This document shows, in pieces, positions 31,382-40,210 of a DNA stretch of 64,000 nucleotides; the first letter of the stretch is position 1, and each line of letters begins with the position of its first letter. Source of the stretch: Acidimicrobiales bacterium (GTDB lineage: Bacteria; Actinomycetota; Acidimicrobiia; Acidimicrobiales; AC-14); assembly GCA_025463925.1 (NCBI GenBank), contig JAODBK010000072.1:1-64000 (forward strand). Reading direction: 5' to 3'. The notes beneath the pieces were generated by a model. That model did no database searches and was not told the origin of the DNA. It saw nothing but the letters and a program-made list of their open reading frames with translations. The translations under genes and the position numbers were made by a program.

Positions 31382-32725
31382 ATGGATGAGCCCAAAAAGC
31401 GCATAGTCGTGTTGCCGGGCTGGCGATTCGAGCTTGCCGTGACCCTGGCTGCCTTCGGTGTGCTCGGTGCCATCGTGTACCGCGGAACGCCACAGCCGGC
31501 ATGGGGCGCGGTCGCGGTGCTCGCCGGGCTCCTGCTCTTGGCCGAGAACACGAGCATCGTGCTGCCCTCGGCGGCGAACGTGAGCCCCGGGTTCATGATC
31601 GTGATGGCGGCCATCGCCGGGTTCGGCCGCGGTGGCGGCGTCCTGGGGGCGGCGCTCGTCGAGCTCGTCGGTGCCGTGGGGATCGGCCTCGTGCGACAGC
31701 GCCGCTACACGACCGTCCTGTTCAACTGCGCCGACAGCATGCTCGCGGCCGCGGCCGCGGCCGCGGTGTACATCGCGCTCGGCGGAGGTGTGCGGCCTCA
31801 GGCGTTCTTCCTGTCGGTCGCGACGTTCGCGGTCGTCAACGTCGGCCTGGTCCTCGTGCAGATCGTCCTGAACTACAAGGAGCGACCGGCCGCCGTCTGG
31901 GCCGACATCCGGCCGGTGCTGCCGAACTACCTCGTGTTCGGCCTCCTCGGACTCGTCGTCGGCTCGATCTACCGGTCGCTCGGACCGTTGACGCTTCCGC
32001 TGCTGGTCGTGCCCGGCGCCATCGCTCGCAAGGCCTTCACCACGTTCATGGAGCTCCGCGACGCGCAAGAAGCGACGGTGCGGGTGTTCATCCGGGCCAT
32101 CGAGGCCAAGGATCCCTACACCGCCGGCCATGCCGAGCGGGTCGCCAAGTACGCGCAGTACATGGGCGAGGAGATGGGCTTCACGCCGGCCCGCCAGGAG
32201 CACCTCCGCTACGCGGCGCTGATGCACGACATCGGAAAGCTCGCGGTTCCGGGCCACCTGCTCAACAAGCCCGGCAGGCTCACGCCGGAGGAGTACGCGA
32301 TCGTCCAGCGCCACAACCACGTGTGCGTCGACATCCTCACCAAGGTCGACTTCATGGCGTCGATGGTCGACGTGGCGTCGGACAAGCACGCCCACTACGA
32401 CGGGGACCACAGCCGAACCGACGATCGGGCGATGGAGGCGTACATCATCACCGTCGCCGACGCGTTCGACGCCATGACCTCGACCAGGTCGTACCGCAAG
32501 GCCTTGTCCATGGAGGTGGCGTTCACCGAGCTCACCGAGAAGTCGGGTTCGCAGTTCCACCCGGAGTGCGCGGCCGCGCTCATCAAGGCGATCGAGCGCC
32601 GGGACGAGCACTACGGGCTCGGCTTCGAGGTCGACGCCCACGAGTTCGCGGTGGCGCCGCCCGAAGCGGGAGTGGGGTCCGCCGGCTTGGGCGACTTCGA
32701 GTCGTCGGAGTCGATGCCGGCATGA
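31382..32725 (+). CDS. membrane-anchored HD-GYP-like phosphodiesterase
   Basis: A 447-residue protein. The N-terminal half (to about 220) is a multi-helix membrane sensor; the C-terminal HD domain has GHAERVAKYA, MHDIGKLAVPGHLLNKPG (His282-Asp283), RHNHV and a late VADAFDAMTSTRSYRKAL. This follows HD-GYP proteins that degrade cyclic di-GMP, but the GYP loop reads SDKHAHYDGDHSR, so the GYP tripeptide itself is absent. It is coupled to a second HD protein by ATGA. Activity is likely but its substrate is uncertain. Confidence 0.8.
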   Translation: MDEPKKRIVVLPGWRFELAVTLAAFGVLGAIVYRGTPQPAWGAVAVLAGLLLLAENTSIVLPSAANVSPGFMIVMAAIAGFGRGGGVLGAALVELVGAVGIGLVRQRRYTTVLFNCADSMLAAAAAAAVYIALGGGVRPQAFFLSVATFAVVNVGLVLVQIVLNYKERPAAVWADIRPVLPNYLVFGLLGLVVGSIYRSLGPLTLPLLVVPGAIARKAFTTFMELRDAQEATVRVFIRAIEAKDPYTAGHAERVAKYAQYMGEEMGFTPARQEHLRYAALMHDIGKLAVPGHLLNKPGRLTPEEYAIVQRHNHVCVDILTKVDFMASMVDVASDKHAHYDGDHSRTDDRAMEAYIITVADAFDAMTSTRSYRKALSMEVAFTELTEKSGSQFHPECAAALIKAIERRDEHYGLGFEVDAHEFAVAPPEAGVGSAGLGDFESSESMPA

Positions 32726-33861
32726 TCGCTGAGGTCGCCGGTTCGATCTGCGTCGCCGCCGCGCTGCTCGTGGTGGTCAAGCTGCCGTGGGGGGGCACCG
32801 CCCCGCTCGGCTACGCGATCGTCATCGCGCTCACGATCATCGTCGGACCGTCGACGTTCGCAGTCATCACCGGCATGGCGTTGCTGTGGACGGTGCCGGT
32901 GCTGATCATCAGTCGCGGTGTCGGCGACGCGGCGCGGTCGCTCGGAGTGTGGACGCTCGGCACCGCGGCCGCGCTCGGGACGGATGTGATCGCTCGTCAC
33001 GGTGTGCCGCTCGGGTCCAAGGACTCCACGCGCGCGCTGATGATCCTGCTTGCGGCCGGACTGGCGTTCCTGTCGGTGGACCTGTTCCTCCGGCGGACCG
33101 GCCTCCTCGGTCGCAACGAGCTGGTCGACGCACGGGCCGCCGGCCCGCTGTACGTCTCGTTGCTGTGTGGCGCGGCGCTGCTCGGCCTGGCGTATCGGCA
33201 GGGTGGATGGTGGATGGCCGCGGCCGCGCTCGGCCCGCTCCTCCTGACCCGGTTCTCCTTCGAGCGGTACGCCGCGGCCCGCCAGACCTACCGCCAGACG
33301 ATTCAGGCGCTGTCGATCGTCCCTGAAGTGGCCGAGGTGTCGCCCCTGGGCCACGCCGAGCGGACGGCCAGCTACGCGCGCGCGCTGGCGGTCGAGCTGA
33401 ACCTGGGGCCCGAGGCCAGCGAACGAGTGGTCACCGCGGCTCGCCTGCACCACATCGGCGCGCTGTCGCTCGACGAAGCCGGGGCATCGGGACCCGAGGC
33501 GATCGCGAGTCTCGGTGCCGCGCTGATCGGGGAGATCGGCTTCCTCGCCGGCGTGGCCGAGGTCGTCGCCGGTTCGGCGGAGGCGGGCGAACAGGATTCG
33601 ATCGACGCCGCGATCGTGCGGATCGCCAGCCGATTCGACGACTTCGTCGGGGATGACGCCGGCCGGGCCCGCGACGCGTTGAAGCTCGTCACGTTCGAGG
33701 CGAAGGACAAGCACGGGCACCAGGTGGTGGCCGCGCTCCGCAAGCTGGTGCTCGCGCGCCCGCGGCTCGCCGTCGAAGCCATCGCGGCCGCGTCCCCGGT
33801 CAAGAGCGCCGCCGGAGTCGTGAGCATGGGCTCGGCCGTCGAGCTGCAGTACCAGAGCTGA
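32722..33861 (+). CDS. membrane HD-domain protein with degenerate active site
   Basis: A 379-residue protein with an N-terminal membrane region of about six helices (to about 190) and an HD-like domain. GHAERTASYARALAVEL aligns with the first HD helix of the upstream protein, but the metal motif reads RLHHIGAL (His243-His244) in place of HDIG, and the later loop motifs are lost. It looks like a catalytically dead partner of the upstream enzyme, from which it probably arose by duplication. ATG overlaps the upstream stop. Confidence 0.7.
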   Translation: MIAEVAGSICVAAALLVVVKLPWGGTAPLGYAIVIALTIIVGPSTFAVITGMALLWTVPVLIISRGVGDAARSLGVWTLGTAAALGTDVIARHGVPLGSKDSTRALMILLAAGLAFLSVDLFLRRTGLLGRNELVDARAAGPLYVSLLCGAALLGLAYRQGGWWMAAAALGPLLLTRFSFERYAAARQTYRQTIQALSIVPEVAEVSPLGHAERTASYARALAVELNLGPEASERVVTAARLHHIGALSLDEAGASGPEAIASLGAALIGEIGFLAGVAEVVAGSAEAGEQDSIDAAIVRIASRFDDFVGDDAGRARDALKLVTFEAKDKHGHQVVAALRKLVLARPRLAVEAIAAASPVKSAAGVVSMGSAVELQYQS

Positions 33862-33862
33862 C

Positions 33863-35155
33863 GTGACCGCGACCGAGCTCTACGGGCAATCCGCCAGTGT
33901 CGACGCGGTCGAAGACGGTCCCGGCCCGGTCACCGATCCGGACTTCCGATGGTTCTGGGGAGCCCAGACGGTCTCGACGTTCGGCGACAACGTCTCGATG
34001 ATCGCGATGCCGCTCGCGGTGTACGGCCGGACCGGCAACCCGCTCGCCGTCGGCGTGGCGGCCGCCATGGAAGGGCTCACCGCGTTGGTCTTCGGCATGA
34101 TCGCCGGTGTCATCGCCGACCGGTTCGATCACCGGCCGCTCCTCGTCACGACCGACGTCGTCCGCTTCGGCCTGCTCGGGGGCATCGCCATCATGATCGC
34201 CGCCTGGTCGAGCTTCCCGGTCGCGATCCTCTTCGCGGCGGCGTTCTTCATGGGTGCGTTGCGGGTCGTGCACGATGCCGCCGCCGGCGCCGCCCTACCG
34301 CGGCTGGTCCGCCCAACCGATCTCCTTCGCGCCAACGGCCGGATCAACGGCTCCGAGTCAGCCGGCAATGCGGTGGGCCCGGCATTGGCTGGTGGCCTCA
34401 TGGCCGCGGGCGGCGCCGCCCTCGCCTTTGCCGCGGACGCGGCGTCGTTCCTGGCCGCGGCGCTCGGCATCCGGCGCGTGCGGGGCCTGCGCGAGCGGCA
34501 CCGCACCGGCGTGATCGAGCCGCTGTCGATCGCGGCCGTCAGGGAAGACGTGGCCGAGGGGCTGCGAGCGCTGGTCGGCGATCGCGACGTGATGAAGGCG
34601 ATGACATTGATCGCCGGCATGAACCTCGTCGCGGTGGCGGTGGAGGCCCAGTTCATCCCGTATGCCGACCAGCTGCTGCACCTCAACGGCGCCGCGATCG
34701 GCGGCTACTTCGCCCTCGCCGGTGTCGCCGGCGTGCTGGCGGCGATGTACATCGGCCGGAGCGAGGCGACACGGGGTGACGCGATGATCGGCGGTGTCGC
34801 CCTGTTTGCCGCGGGTGTGCTGCTCGCCGGGTTGATGCCGTCACGGTTGACGGCCGCGGTCGCGTTCGTCGCCGCCGGCGTCGGCAGCGCCATGGCGCTC
34901 TCGCATTGGTCGTCACTCCGGCAGCGGCGTTTCCCGGTCCGGCTCCTCGGGCGGGTGGGTATGGCATCGCGCACCGTGCTGGTCGGCACGCTCGCCGTCG
35001 GCTTTCTCGCGGGTGGCTGGTTGGCGCGCTCGGCCGGGCCCGACGTGCTCTACGTCATGAGTGGCGCGGTGGGTCTCGCGACCGCGGCCTGGGCGGCGCT
35101 CAGCGGCCTGGGTCGCGTCCGCGTGATCGATCTCACCGCGCAGGAAGCGGACTAG
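33863..35155 (+). CDS. MFS transporter, DHA3/EntS-like
   Basis: A 430-residue membrane protein with about twelve helices. The N-terminal FRWFWGAQTVSTFGDNVSMIAMPLAVY and IAGVIADRFDHRPLLV (motif A) are typical of the DHA3 family, which includes the enterobactin exporter EntS and macrolide pumps. GTG 33863 starts 1 bp after the HD-like gene. The substrate is unknown. The 3' end overlaps the convergent DUF5317 gene by 4 bp. Confidence 0.8.
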   Translation: MTATELYGQSASVDAVEDGPGPVTDPDFRWFWGAQTVSTFGDNVSMIAMPLAVYGRTGNPLAVGVAAAMEGLTALVFGMIAGVIADRFDHRPLLVTTDVVRFGLLGGIAIMIAAWSSFPVAILFAAAFFMGALRVVHDAAAGAALPRLVRPTDLLRANGRINGSESAGNAVGPALAGGLMAAGGAALAFAADAASFLAAALGIRRVRGLRERHRTGVIEPLSIAAVREDVAEGLRALVGDRDVMKAMTLIAGMNLVAVAVEAQFIPYADQLLHLNGAAIGGYFALAGVAGVLAAMYIGRSEATRGDAMIGGVALFAAGVLLAGLMPSRLTAAVAFVAAGVGSAMALSHWSSLRQRRFPVRLLGRVGMASRTVLVGTLAVGFLAGGWLARSAGPDVLYVMSGAVGLATAAWAALSGLGRVRVIDLTAQEAD

Positions 35156-35775
35156 CTCCACTCGCCTTGCGGCAACAGGCGGTCGAGGTCGAAGGGGTCG
35201 CCCTCGTCGGCCGGCTCCGGATCTGGCTCGACGGGTTCGTCGGTCGGGTCGGTCGCGTCGATGGCGTGCTCGCCGCGGGTCGGCCGCATCACGTTGTAGA
35301 GCAGGTTCATCACGCCGACGGCGAGGATCATGTCGCCGAACGACAGGATCGTGTCGAGCGGCGGGACCGGGATGATGTCGCCGAGCACGGTGAGCGTGTC
35401 GCTCGGCTTCTGCCGGTGCCGCTTGACCTCGTGGATCTCGCCACGGAACTTGATCGCCGTCAGCGCCGACTGCCGTACCGGCATGCCGTGGTTGGCGGTG
35501 ATGACGACCCCGTTCAGCATGAACCCGAGCACCACCATCCACATGCCACGGTGCCGGAGGTTCGCCAGCCCGAACACCAGCAGGAGCACGTACGAGACGA
35601 CCAGCAGGGCGAACGGCGCCGGCACGCCGTCGCTCTCGAGCCCGAACTGGAGCACGATCGCCAACGGGAGCAGCAGCCACAAGCGGAAGTTGCGCCCAGC
35701 CAGATGATGGAAGCGTCCGCCGGTGGCGAGCGCGATGGCGACGCCGAGGCCGAGGGCGAGCAGGGTGAACAGCAT
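35152..35775 (-). CDS. DUF5317-like membrane protein
   Basis: A 207-residue protein from ATG 35775 with about five hydrophobic segments and an acidic C-terminal tail. The conserved middle (NHGMPVRQSALTAI, then GDIIPVPP and LSFGDMILAVGVMNLLY) matches the DUF5317 family of unknown function. An upstream ATG at 35817 would overlap the divergent crotonase gene and was not used. Confidence 0.7.
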   Translation of the reverse strand: MLFTLLALGLGVAIALATGGRFHHLAGRNFRLWLLLPLAIVLQFGLESDGVPAPFALLVVSYVLLLVFGLANLRHRGMWMVVLGFMLNGVVITANHGMPVRQSALTAIKFRGEIHEVKRHRQKPSDTLTVLGDIIPVPPLDTILSFGDMILAVGVMNLLYNVMRPTRGEHAIDATDPTDEPVEPDPEPADEGDPFDLDRLLPQGEWS

Positions 35776-35801
35776 CGCCCGCCAAAGTACCGTGCCGACC
35801 C

Positions 35802-36584
35802 ATGGCCTTTGAGGCATTGCAGTACGAGGTCGCCGAAGGCGTGGCGACGATCACGATCGACCGGCCCGACCGCCACAACGCCCTCTCGTGGGCCGCGATC
35901 ACCGAGTTGCGCCGGGCGATCGCGGACGCGCGGGCCGACGATGACGTCCGTGCGGTCGTCCTCACCGGCGCGGGGGAGCGGGCATTCTGCACGGGCGCGG
36001 ACCTGTCCGGCATGGCGAGCGACACCGCGTTGGCCGAGGTCCACGACGCCCGGGGCGAGATGGCCCGACTGTTCGGCGACCTCTGGGCGCTCGGCAAGCC
36101 CACGATCGCCCGGGTCCGCGGGTACGCGCTGGCCGGCGGGTTCGGGCTCGCGTTGGCGTGCGACGTCGTCGTCGCCGCGGACGACGCCACCTTTGGCGTC
36201 CCGGAGATCGACCGCGGCCTGTGGCCCTACATGATCACGGTGCCCTTGGTGCGGTCGATGCCGCCGAAGCGGGCCCTCGAGCTGATGATGACGGGCCGGC
36301 GGGTCGACGCCGCCGAGGCCGAGCGGATCGGGTTCGTCACCCAGGTCGTGCCGGTCGACCAGCTCGATGCCGCGGTCGCCGAGCTGGCCGCCACCCTCGC
36401 GTCGAAGTCGCCGGTCGCGATGAAGCTCGGGCGCGACTCGTTCTACGCGGTCATCGACCAGTCGGCGGCCGACGCGCTGCCGCTCCTCCAGTCGTTGCTG
36501 ACGATCACGACGATGACCGAGGACGCGCGCGAGGGCATCACCGCGTTCGCCGAGAAGCGCCCGCCGGTCTGGAAGGGCCGCTGA
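35802..36584 (+). CDS. enoyl-CoA hydratase/isomerase family protein
   Basis: A 260-residue crotonase-fold protein. The oxyanion-hole region RAFCTGADLSGM and RGYALAGGFGLALACD are intact. Of the two hydratase glutamates, the first is Gly (GGFGLA rather than GGCEL) and the second is kept (FGVPEIDRGLWPYM), so isomerase or another acyl-CoA activity is as likely as hydration. It ends 1 bp before the carboxyltransferase gene and is probably in its operon. Confidence 0.82.
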   Translation: MAFEALQYEVAEGVATITIDRPDRHNALSWAAITELRRAIADARADDDVRAVVLTGAGERAFCTGADLSGMASDTALAEVHDARGEMARLFGDLWALGKPTIARVRGYALAGGFGLALACDVVVAADDATFGVPEIDRGLWPYMITVPLVRSMPPKRALELMMTGRRVDAAEAERIGFVTQVVPVDQLDAAVAELAATLASKSPVAMKLGRDSFYAVIDQSAADALPLLQSLLTITTMTEDAREGITAFAEKRPPVWKGR

Positions 36585-36585
36585 C

Positions 36586-38163
36586 GTGCCCGCGGATCCT
36601 GAGCTGCACGACTGGGCGCCGCTGGTCGACGACCTGCGGGGCCGCCGGGAAAAGGCGCTCGGCATGGGTGGCCCCGACCGCGTGGCCCGCCAACGCGACC
36701 TGGGCAAGCTCCCGGTCCGCGAGCGGCTCGACCTGCTCCTCGACCCGGGCACGTTCGTCGAGTACGGCCAGCTCGCCGACTCGATGGATCCCGGCCTGGC
36801 CGACAAGGGCTACCTCGCGGCCGACGGGATGGTGTCGGGCATCGGTGAGATCGACGGCCGCCGCGTCGCCGTCTGCGCGTACGACTTCACCGTCATGGCC
36901 GGGTCGATGGGCGCGATCGGCGAGGACAAGACGTCGCGCATGCGCCAGCTCGCCGTGCGCCAGCGCATTCCCATGATCTGGTTGCTCGACTCGGCCGGCG
37001 CCCGCATCCAGTCGGCCGTCGGATCGACGTTCGCCGGCGCCGGTGCGCTGTTCCGCGAGCAGGTCGCGATGAGCGGCGTCGTGCCGATGGTGGCGGCGAT
37101 GCTCGGGCACTGCGCCGCCGGCACCGCGTACATCCCGGCGTTGGCGGACTTCGTGCCGATGGTGAAGGGCACGTCCTCGATGGCACTCGGCGGCCGGCAT
37201 CTCGTGAAGGCGGCGACGGGGGAGGATGTGAGCGAGGAGGAGATGGGCGGGTCGGCGGTCCACACCAAGATCTCCGGCTGCGCCGATCTCGAGGTGGCCG
37301 ACGACGCCGACTGCCTCCGCACCGTGCGCACGTACCTCTCCTTCTTCCCGTCGAACAATCTCGACCCGCCGCCGGTGCGCCCGACCCGCGACCCGGTCGA
37401 TCGGCGGGTGGAGGAGCTGTACGACATCGTGCCGACCGCGCCCCGCCGGGCCTACGACGTGCGCAAGGTGATCCACGCGGTGGTCGACGACGGCGAGTTC
37501 TTCCCCATCAAGCCGGAGTGGGCCAGGAACGTCGTCACCGGCCTGGCGCGGGTCGGCGGTCAGCCGGTCGGCATCGTCGCCAACCAACCGATGGTGCTGG
37601 GCGGTGCGCTCGACGTGAACTCGGCCGACAAGGCGGCGCGGTTCGTCTGGCTCTGCGACGCGTTCGGCATCCCGCTGGTGTTCCTGCAGGACGTGCCGGG
37701 GTTCATCGTCGGCTCGGCCGTCGAGAAGCAGGGCATCATTCGCCACGGCGCCAAGATGCTGTTCGCGGTGTCGGAGGCGACCGTCCCCAAGGTGACGATC
37801 GTGCTGCGCAAGGCATACGGCGCCGGGTACTTCGTGATGAACGGCACGGCCTACGAAGCCGACTACATCGCCGCCTGGCCGACCGCCGAGATCTCGGTGA
37901 TGGGGCCGGACGGCGCGGTGAACATCATCTTCCGGCGCCAGCTCGAGGAGGTCCCCGAGGGCGAGGCGCGTACCGCCGAGCGCCTCCGCCTGGCCGAGGA
38001 GATCCGCGCCACCATCGACCCGTACATCGCCGCCGGCTACGCCCGGGTCGACGACGTCATCGACCCGGCCGAGACGCGGCACGCGATCTGGCGCGGCCTG
38101 CAGGTGTCGAAGGACAAGACGATCGACCGGCCGTGGCGCAAGCACGGCGTGCTGCCGGTCTGA
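36586..38163 (+). CDS. acyl-CoA carboxylase beta (carboxyltransferase) subunit
   Basis: A 525-residue carboxyltransferase of the PccB/AccD type, which moves CO2 from carboxybiotin to an acyl-CoA. The N-domain has AYDFTVMAGSMGAIGEDKTSR and LLDSAGARIQ; the C-domain has VGIVANQPMVLGGALDVNSADKAARF and LQDVPGFIVG. GTG start. No biotin carboxylase subunit is nearby, but a lone biotinyl carrier lies at 39252. The acyl chain preference is not decided. Confidence 0.9.
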   Translation: MPADPELHDWAPLVDDLRGRREKALGMGGPDRVARQRDLGKLPVRERLDLLLDPGTFVEYGQLADSMDPGLADKGYLAADGMVSGIGEIDGRRVAVCAYDFTVMAGSMGAIGEDKTSRMRQLAVRQRIPMIWLLDSAGARIQSAVGSTFAGAGALFREQVAMSGVVPMVAAMLGHCAAGTAYIPALADFVPMVKGTSSMALGGRHLVKAATGEDVSEEEMGGSAVHTKISGCADLEVADDADCLRTVRTYLSFFPSNNLDPPPVRPTRDPVDRRVEELYDIVPTAPRRAYDVRKVIHAVVDDGEFFPIKPEWARNVVTGLARVGGQPVGIVANQPMVLGGALDVNSADKAARFVWLCDAFGIPLVFLQDVPGFIVGSAVEKQGIIRHGAKMLFAVSEATVPKVTIVLRKAYGAGYFVMNGTAYEADYIAAWPTAEISVMGPDGAVNIIFRRQLEEVPEGEARTAERLRLAEEIRATIDPYIAAGYARVDDVIDPAETRHAIWRGLQVSKDKTIDRPWRKHGVLPV

Positions 38164-38919
38164 TCATGCGGCGTGGGGCGGCTTCTCCTCGCACGCGCCG
38201 TCGTTGATCGTCGGCGGCGCCGGGTTCATCGTGCCGAGGATCTGCGCGGTTCGCGTCGCGGTCGCCGCCGGGACACCGGTCGCCCGCAGCCCGGCGGCCA
38301 ACGGCGAGCTGCCGCCGGCCGCAGTCGCGATCGTGACGACCACGAAGGGCGTGATCGCGCCGTTGGCGTACGCCCACTCGTCGACCGCGCGCGCCGCGCC
38401 GTGGCGCTGCGTCTCGATCGCGAGGTACGGCAGGCTCGCGTGCCAAAACGTCGTGCGGCTCTCCCACAACGCGTGCACATTGCCCCAGACCTTGTGGGCG
38501 ACCACCGACTCCGGCGACTTCCCGTGCATGGCGCCCTGGGTGACCTGGACGGGCAACGTGGCGAAGTCGGCGACCAGATGGCTGAGGCCCTTCACGGTGC
38601 CGGTCACGCCGAGCGCGACCCCCTTGCCGAAGGAGAAGAACGGGTTCGACCCATGCCGCCGCGGCGGGCCGAAGCACGCGAACGGCCGGACCTTCTGGTG
38701 CTCGACGTGGTCGGCGGCCCGGCGCAGGTCGTCGGCCGACGCGTGCAGGCGGTCGGCCAGGCCGGCGAGGGCATGGAGCTCGGCGGGCGCCGGCCAACCT
38801 GCTCCGGCCAGCTCGTGGGCCGCGGCGCGCCGCTCGTGCTCGATCCGTTCGGCCGCCTGTTCGAGATGACGGGCCAGGCGGCGGGCCTGCGTGGGGCTGA
38901 TGCCCCGGTCGGCGGCCAT
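38164..38919 (-). CDS. hypothetical protein with helical N-terminus, 251 aa
   Basis: Not recognised. Residues 1-75 are helical and heptad-like (ARRLARHLEQAAERIEHERRAAAHEL), resembling WXG100-type or polymorphic-toxin N-terminal regions. Residues about 95-215 contain glycine-rich, moderately hydrophobic stretches (FFSFGKGVALGVTGTVKGLSHL). The tail is short and has one Cys. It abuts the carboxyltransferase stop with no gap. A secretion-linked or toxin-like role is conceivable, but no partner is seen. Confidence 0.6.
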   Translation of the reverse strand: MAADRGISPTQARRLARHLEQAAERIEHERRAAAHELAGAGWPAPAELHALAGLADRLHASADDLRRAADHVEHQKVRPFACFGPPRRHGSNPFFSFGKGVALGVTGTVKGLSHLVADFATLPVQVTQGAMHGKSPESVVAHKVWGNVHALWESRTTFWHASLPYLAIETQRHGAARAVDEWAYANGAITPFVVVTIATAAGGSSPLAAGLRATGVPAATATRTAQILGTMNPAPPTINDGACEEKPPHAA

Positions 38920-38937
38920 CGGCCGGCAGGCTAGGTC

Positions 38938-38959
38938 CGTTGCAGATGGAAATGCAACG
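38938..38959. terminator. 7-bp hairpin between two minus-strand genes
   Basis: CGTTGCA and TGCAACG pair around an 8-nt loop, 15 bp after the GlsB/YeaQ-like stop and 18 bp before the start of the 251-aa gene on the same strand. It could be a terminator or a regulatory dyad; no T-run follows on the minus strand. Confidence 0.4.
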
Positions 38960-38974
38960 AAAAACTGTGAGTCA

Positions 38975-39232
38975 CTACGGCAGCGAGCGGCGATCGCGGG
39001 TCTTGCCGACGACCCAGACGACGAGGGCCGCGCCCAGGATCGACGCGATGATTCCCGGCACGTAGGAACTGCCGAAGATCAGGCGGCCGACGATGCCGGC
39101 GATGAACGATCCGGCCAGCCCGGCCAGGATCGTCCCGATGCAGCCCATCGGTTGGCGACCCGGGATGGCGAGCCGCCCGAGCGCGCCGATGATGAGGCCG
39201 CTGAACGCCAGGCTGATGATGAACGAGATCAC
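38975..39232 (-). CDS. GlsB/YeaQ/YmgE family small membrane protein
   Basis: An 85-residue protein with three glycine-rich hydrophobic segments (IISLAFSGLIIGALGRLAIP, GTILAGLAGSFIAGIVGR, IIASILGAALVVWVVG). This is the transglycosylase-associated/GlsB pattern, small stress-linked membrane proteins of unclear function. GTG 39232. It is divergent from the biotinyl carrier with a 19-bp gap. Confidence 0.85.
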   Translation of the reverse strand: MISFIISLAFSGLIIGALGRLAIPGRQPMGCIGTILAGLAGSFIAGIVGRLIFGSSYVPGIIASILGAALVVWVVGKTRDRRSLP

Positions 39233-39251
39233 GCAGGTAGTCTGCCTCGCC

Positions 39252-39470
39252 GTGGTCGATGTCCCCGCAGAGATCGCCGCCAATGTGTGGCAGGTGCCGG
39301 CCACCGTCGGCCAGGCCGTCGCCGCCGGGGACACGCTCGCGATCCTCGAGTCGATGAAGATGGAGATCCCGGTCGAGGCGCCGGTGGCCGGCACCGTCGC
39401 CGAGGTGCGGGTGGCACCGAACGACCAGGTCAACGAAGGCGACATCATCGCCGTCATCGACGAGCACTAG
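39252..39470 (+). CDS. biotinyl carrier protein (TB7.3-like)
   Basis: A 72-residue single biotin/lipoyl domain. The biotinylation motif is ESMKMEIPV with target Lys36; Ser replaces the more common Ala, exactly as in mycobacterial TB7.3. It is too short to be a full AccB. It probably carries CO2 for a carboxylase such as the carboxyltransferase at 36586, although the two are separated by two minus-strand genes. GTG start; a crotonase follows 8 bp downstream. Confidence 0.88.
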   Translation: MVDVPAEIAANVWQVPATVGQAVAAGDTLAILESMKMEIPVEAPVAGTVAEVRVAPNDQVNEGDIIAVIDEH

Positions 39471-39478
39471 AAGGTCGC

Positions 39479-40210
39479 GTGGCCATCACGGCCGAACGCC
39501 GCGGTGCCGTCGCGGTCATCACCATCGACCGGCAGGAGCGTCGCAACGCGCTCGACGTCGAGGCCGCGACCGCGCTGGCCGACGAGGTCGGTCGCGCCGT
39601 CGACGACGGTTGCCGGGTCGCAGTGATCACCGGCGCCGGCGGGCACTTCTGTGCCGGCGCCGACCTCACCGGAGTCGAGGACGCGTCGTTCCTCACCGCG
39701 CTGCGCCGGCTGCTGCGCGGCGTGCGCGACGCGCCGTTGCCGGTGATCGCGGCAGTCGAGGGGGCGGCGCTGGGCGCCGGCACGCAGGTCGCGATCGCGT
39801 GCGATCTCCGCGTGGCCGCGCCCGACGCCACGTTCGGCATCCCGGCGGCGAAGCTGGGCCTCATGGTCGACCAGTGGACGGTGGCGCGGCTGGCCGCGCT
39901 GGCCGGGACGGGCCCGGCGAGCGCGATGCTGCTGGCGGCCGAGGTGGTGTCGGGCGCGGATGCCGTCCGGCTCGGGTTGGCGCAGCGGTCCGGCCGGCTC
40001 GACGACGCGCTGGCGTGGGCCGACGACATCGCCGCGCTGGCGCCGCTGACGATCGCCGGCCACAAGCTCGCGCTCAACCGCAACGAGCCGCAGTCGCCGG
40101 AGGATCCCGACGTGGCGGCGGCGTTCGGCGCCGCGTGGTCGAGCGCGGATCTGGCCGAGGGCATGGCCGCGTTCCGCGAGCGTCGACCACCGCAGTTCGA
40201 GGGCCGGTGA
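39479..40210 (+). CDS. crotonase-fold protein lacking both catalytic glutamates
   Basis: A 243-residue enoyl-CoA hydratase-family protein. The CoA and oxyanion-hole signatures GHFCAGADLTGV and GAALGAGTQVAIACDLRVA are present, but the hydratase glutamates are replaced (GAGTQV and FGIPAAKLGLM, the second Glu being Ala). It therefore cannot hydrate by the classical mechanism and may bind acyl-CoA or catalyse another reaction, as the EchA6-type proteins do. GTG 39479 has AAGGT close upstream. The stop overlaps the ccdA-like start. Confidence 0.82.
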   Translation: MAITAERRGAVAVITIDRQERRNALDVEAATALADEVGRAVDDGCRVAVITGAGGHFCAGADLTGVEDASFLTALRRLLRGVRDAPLPVIAAVEGAALGAGTQVAIACDLRVAAPDATFGIPAAKLGLMVDQWTVARLAALAGTGPASAMLLAAEVVSGADAVRLGLAQRSGRLDDALAWADDIAALAPLTIAGHKLALNRNEPQSPEDPDVAAAFGAAWSSADLAEGMAAFRERRPPQFEGR

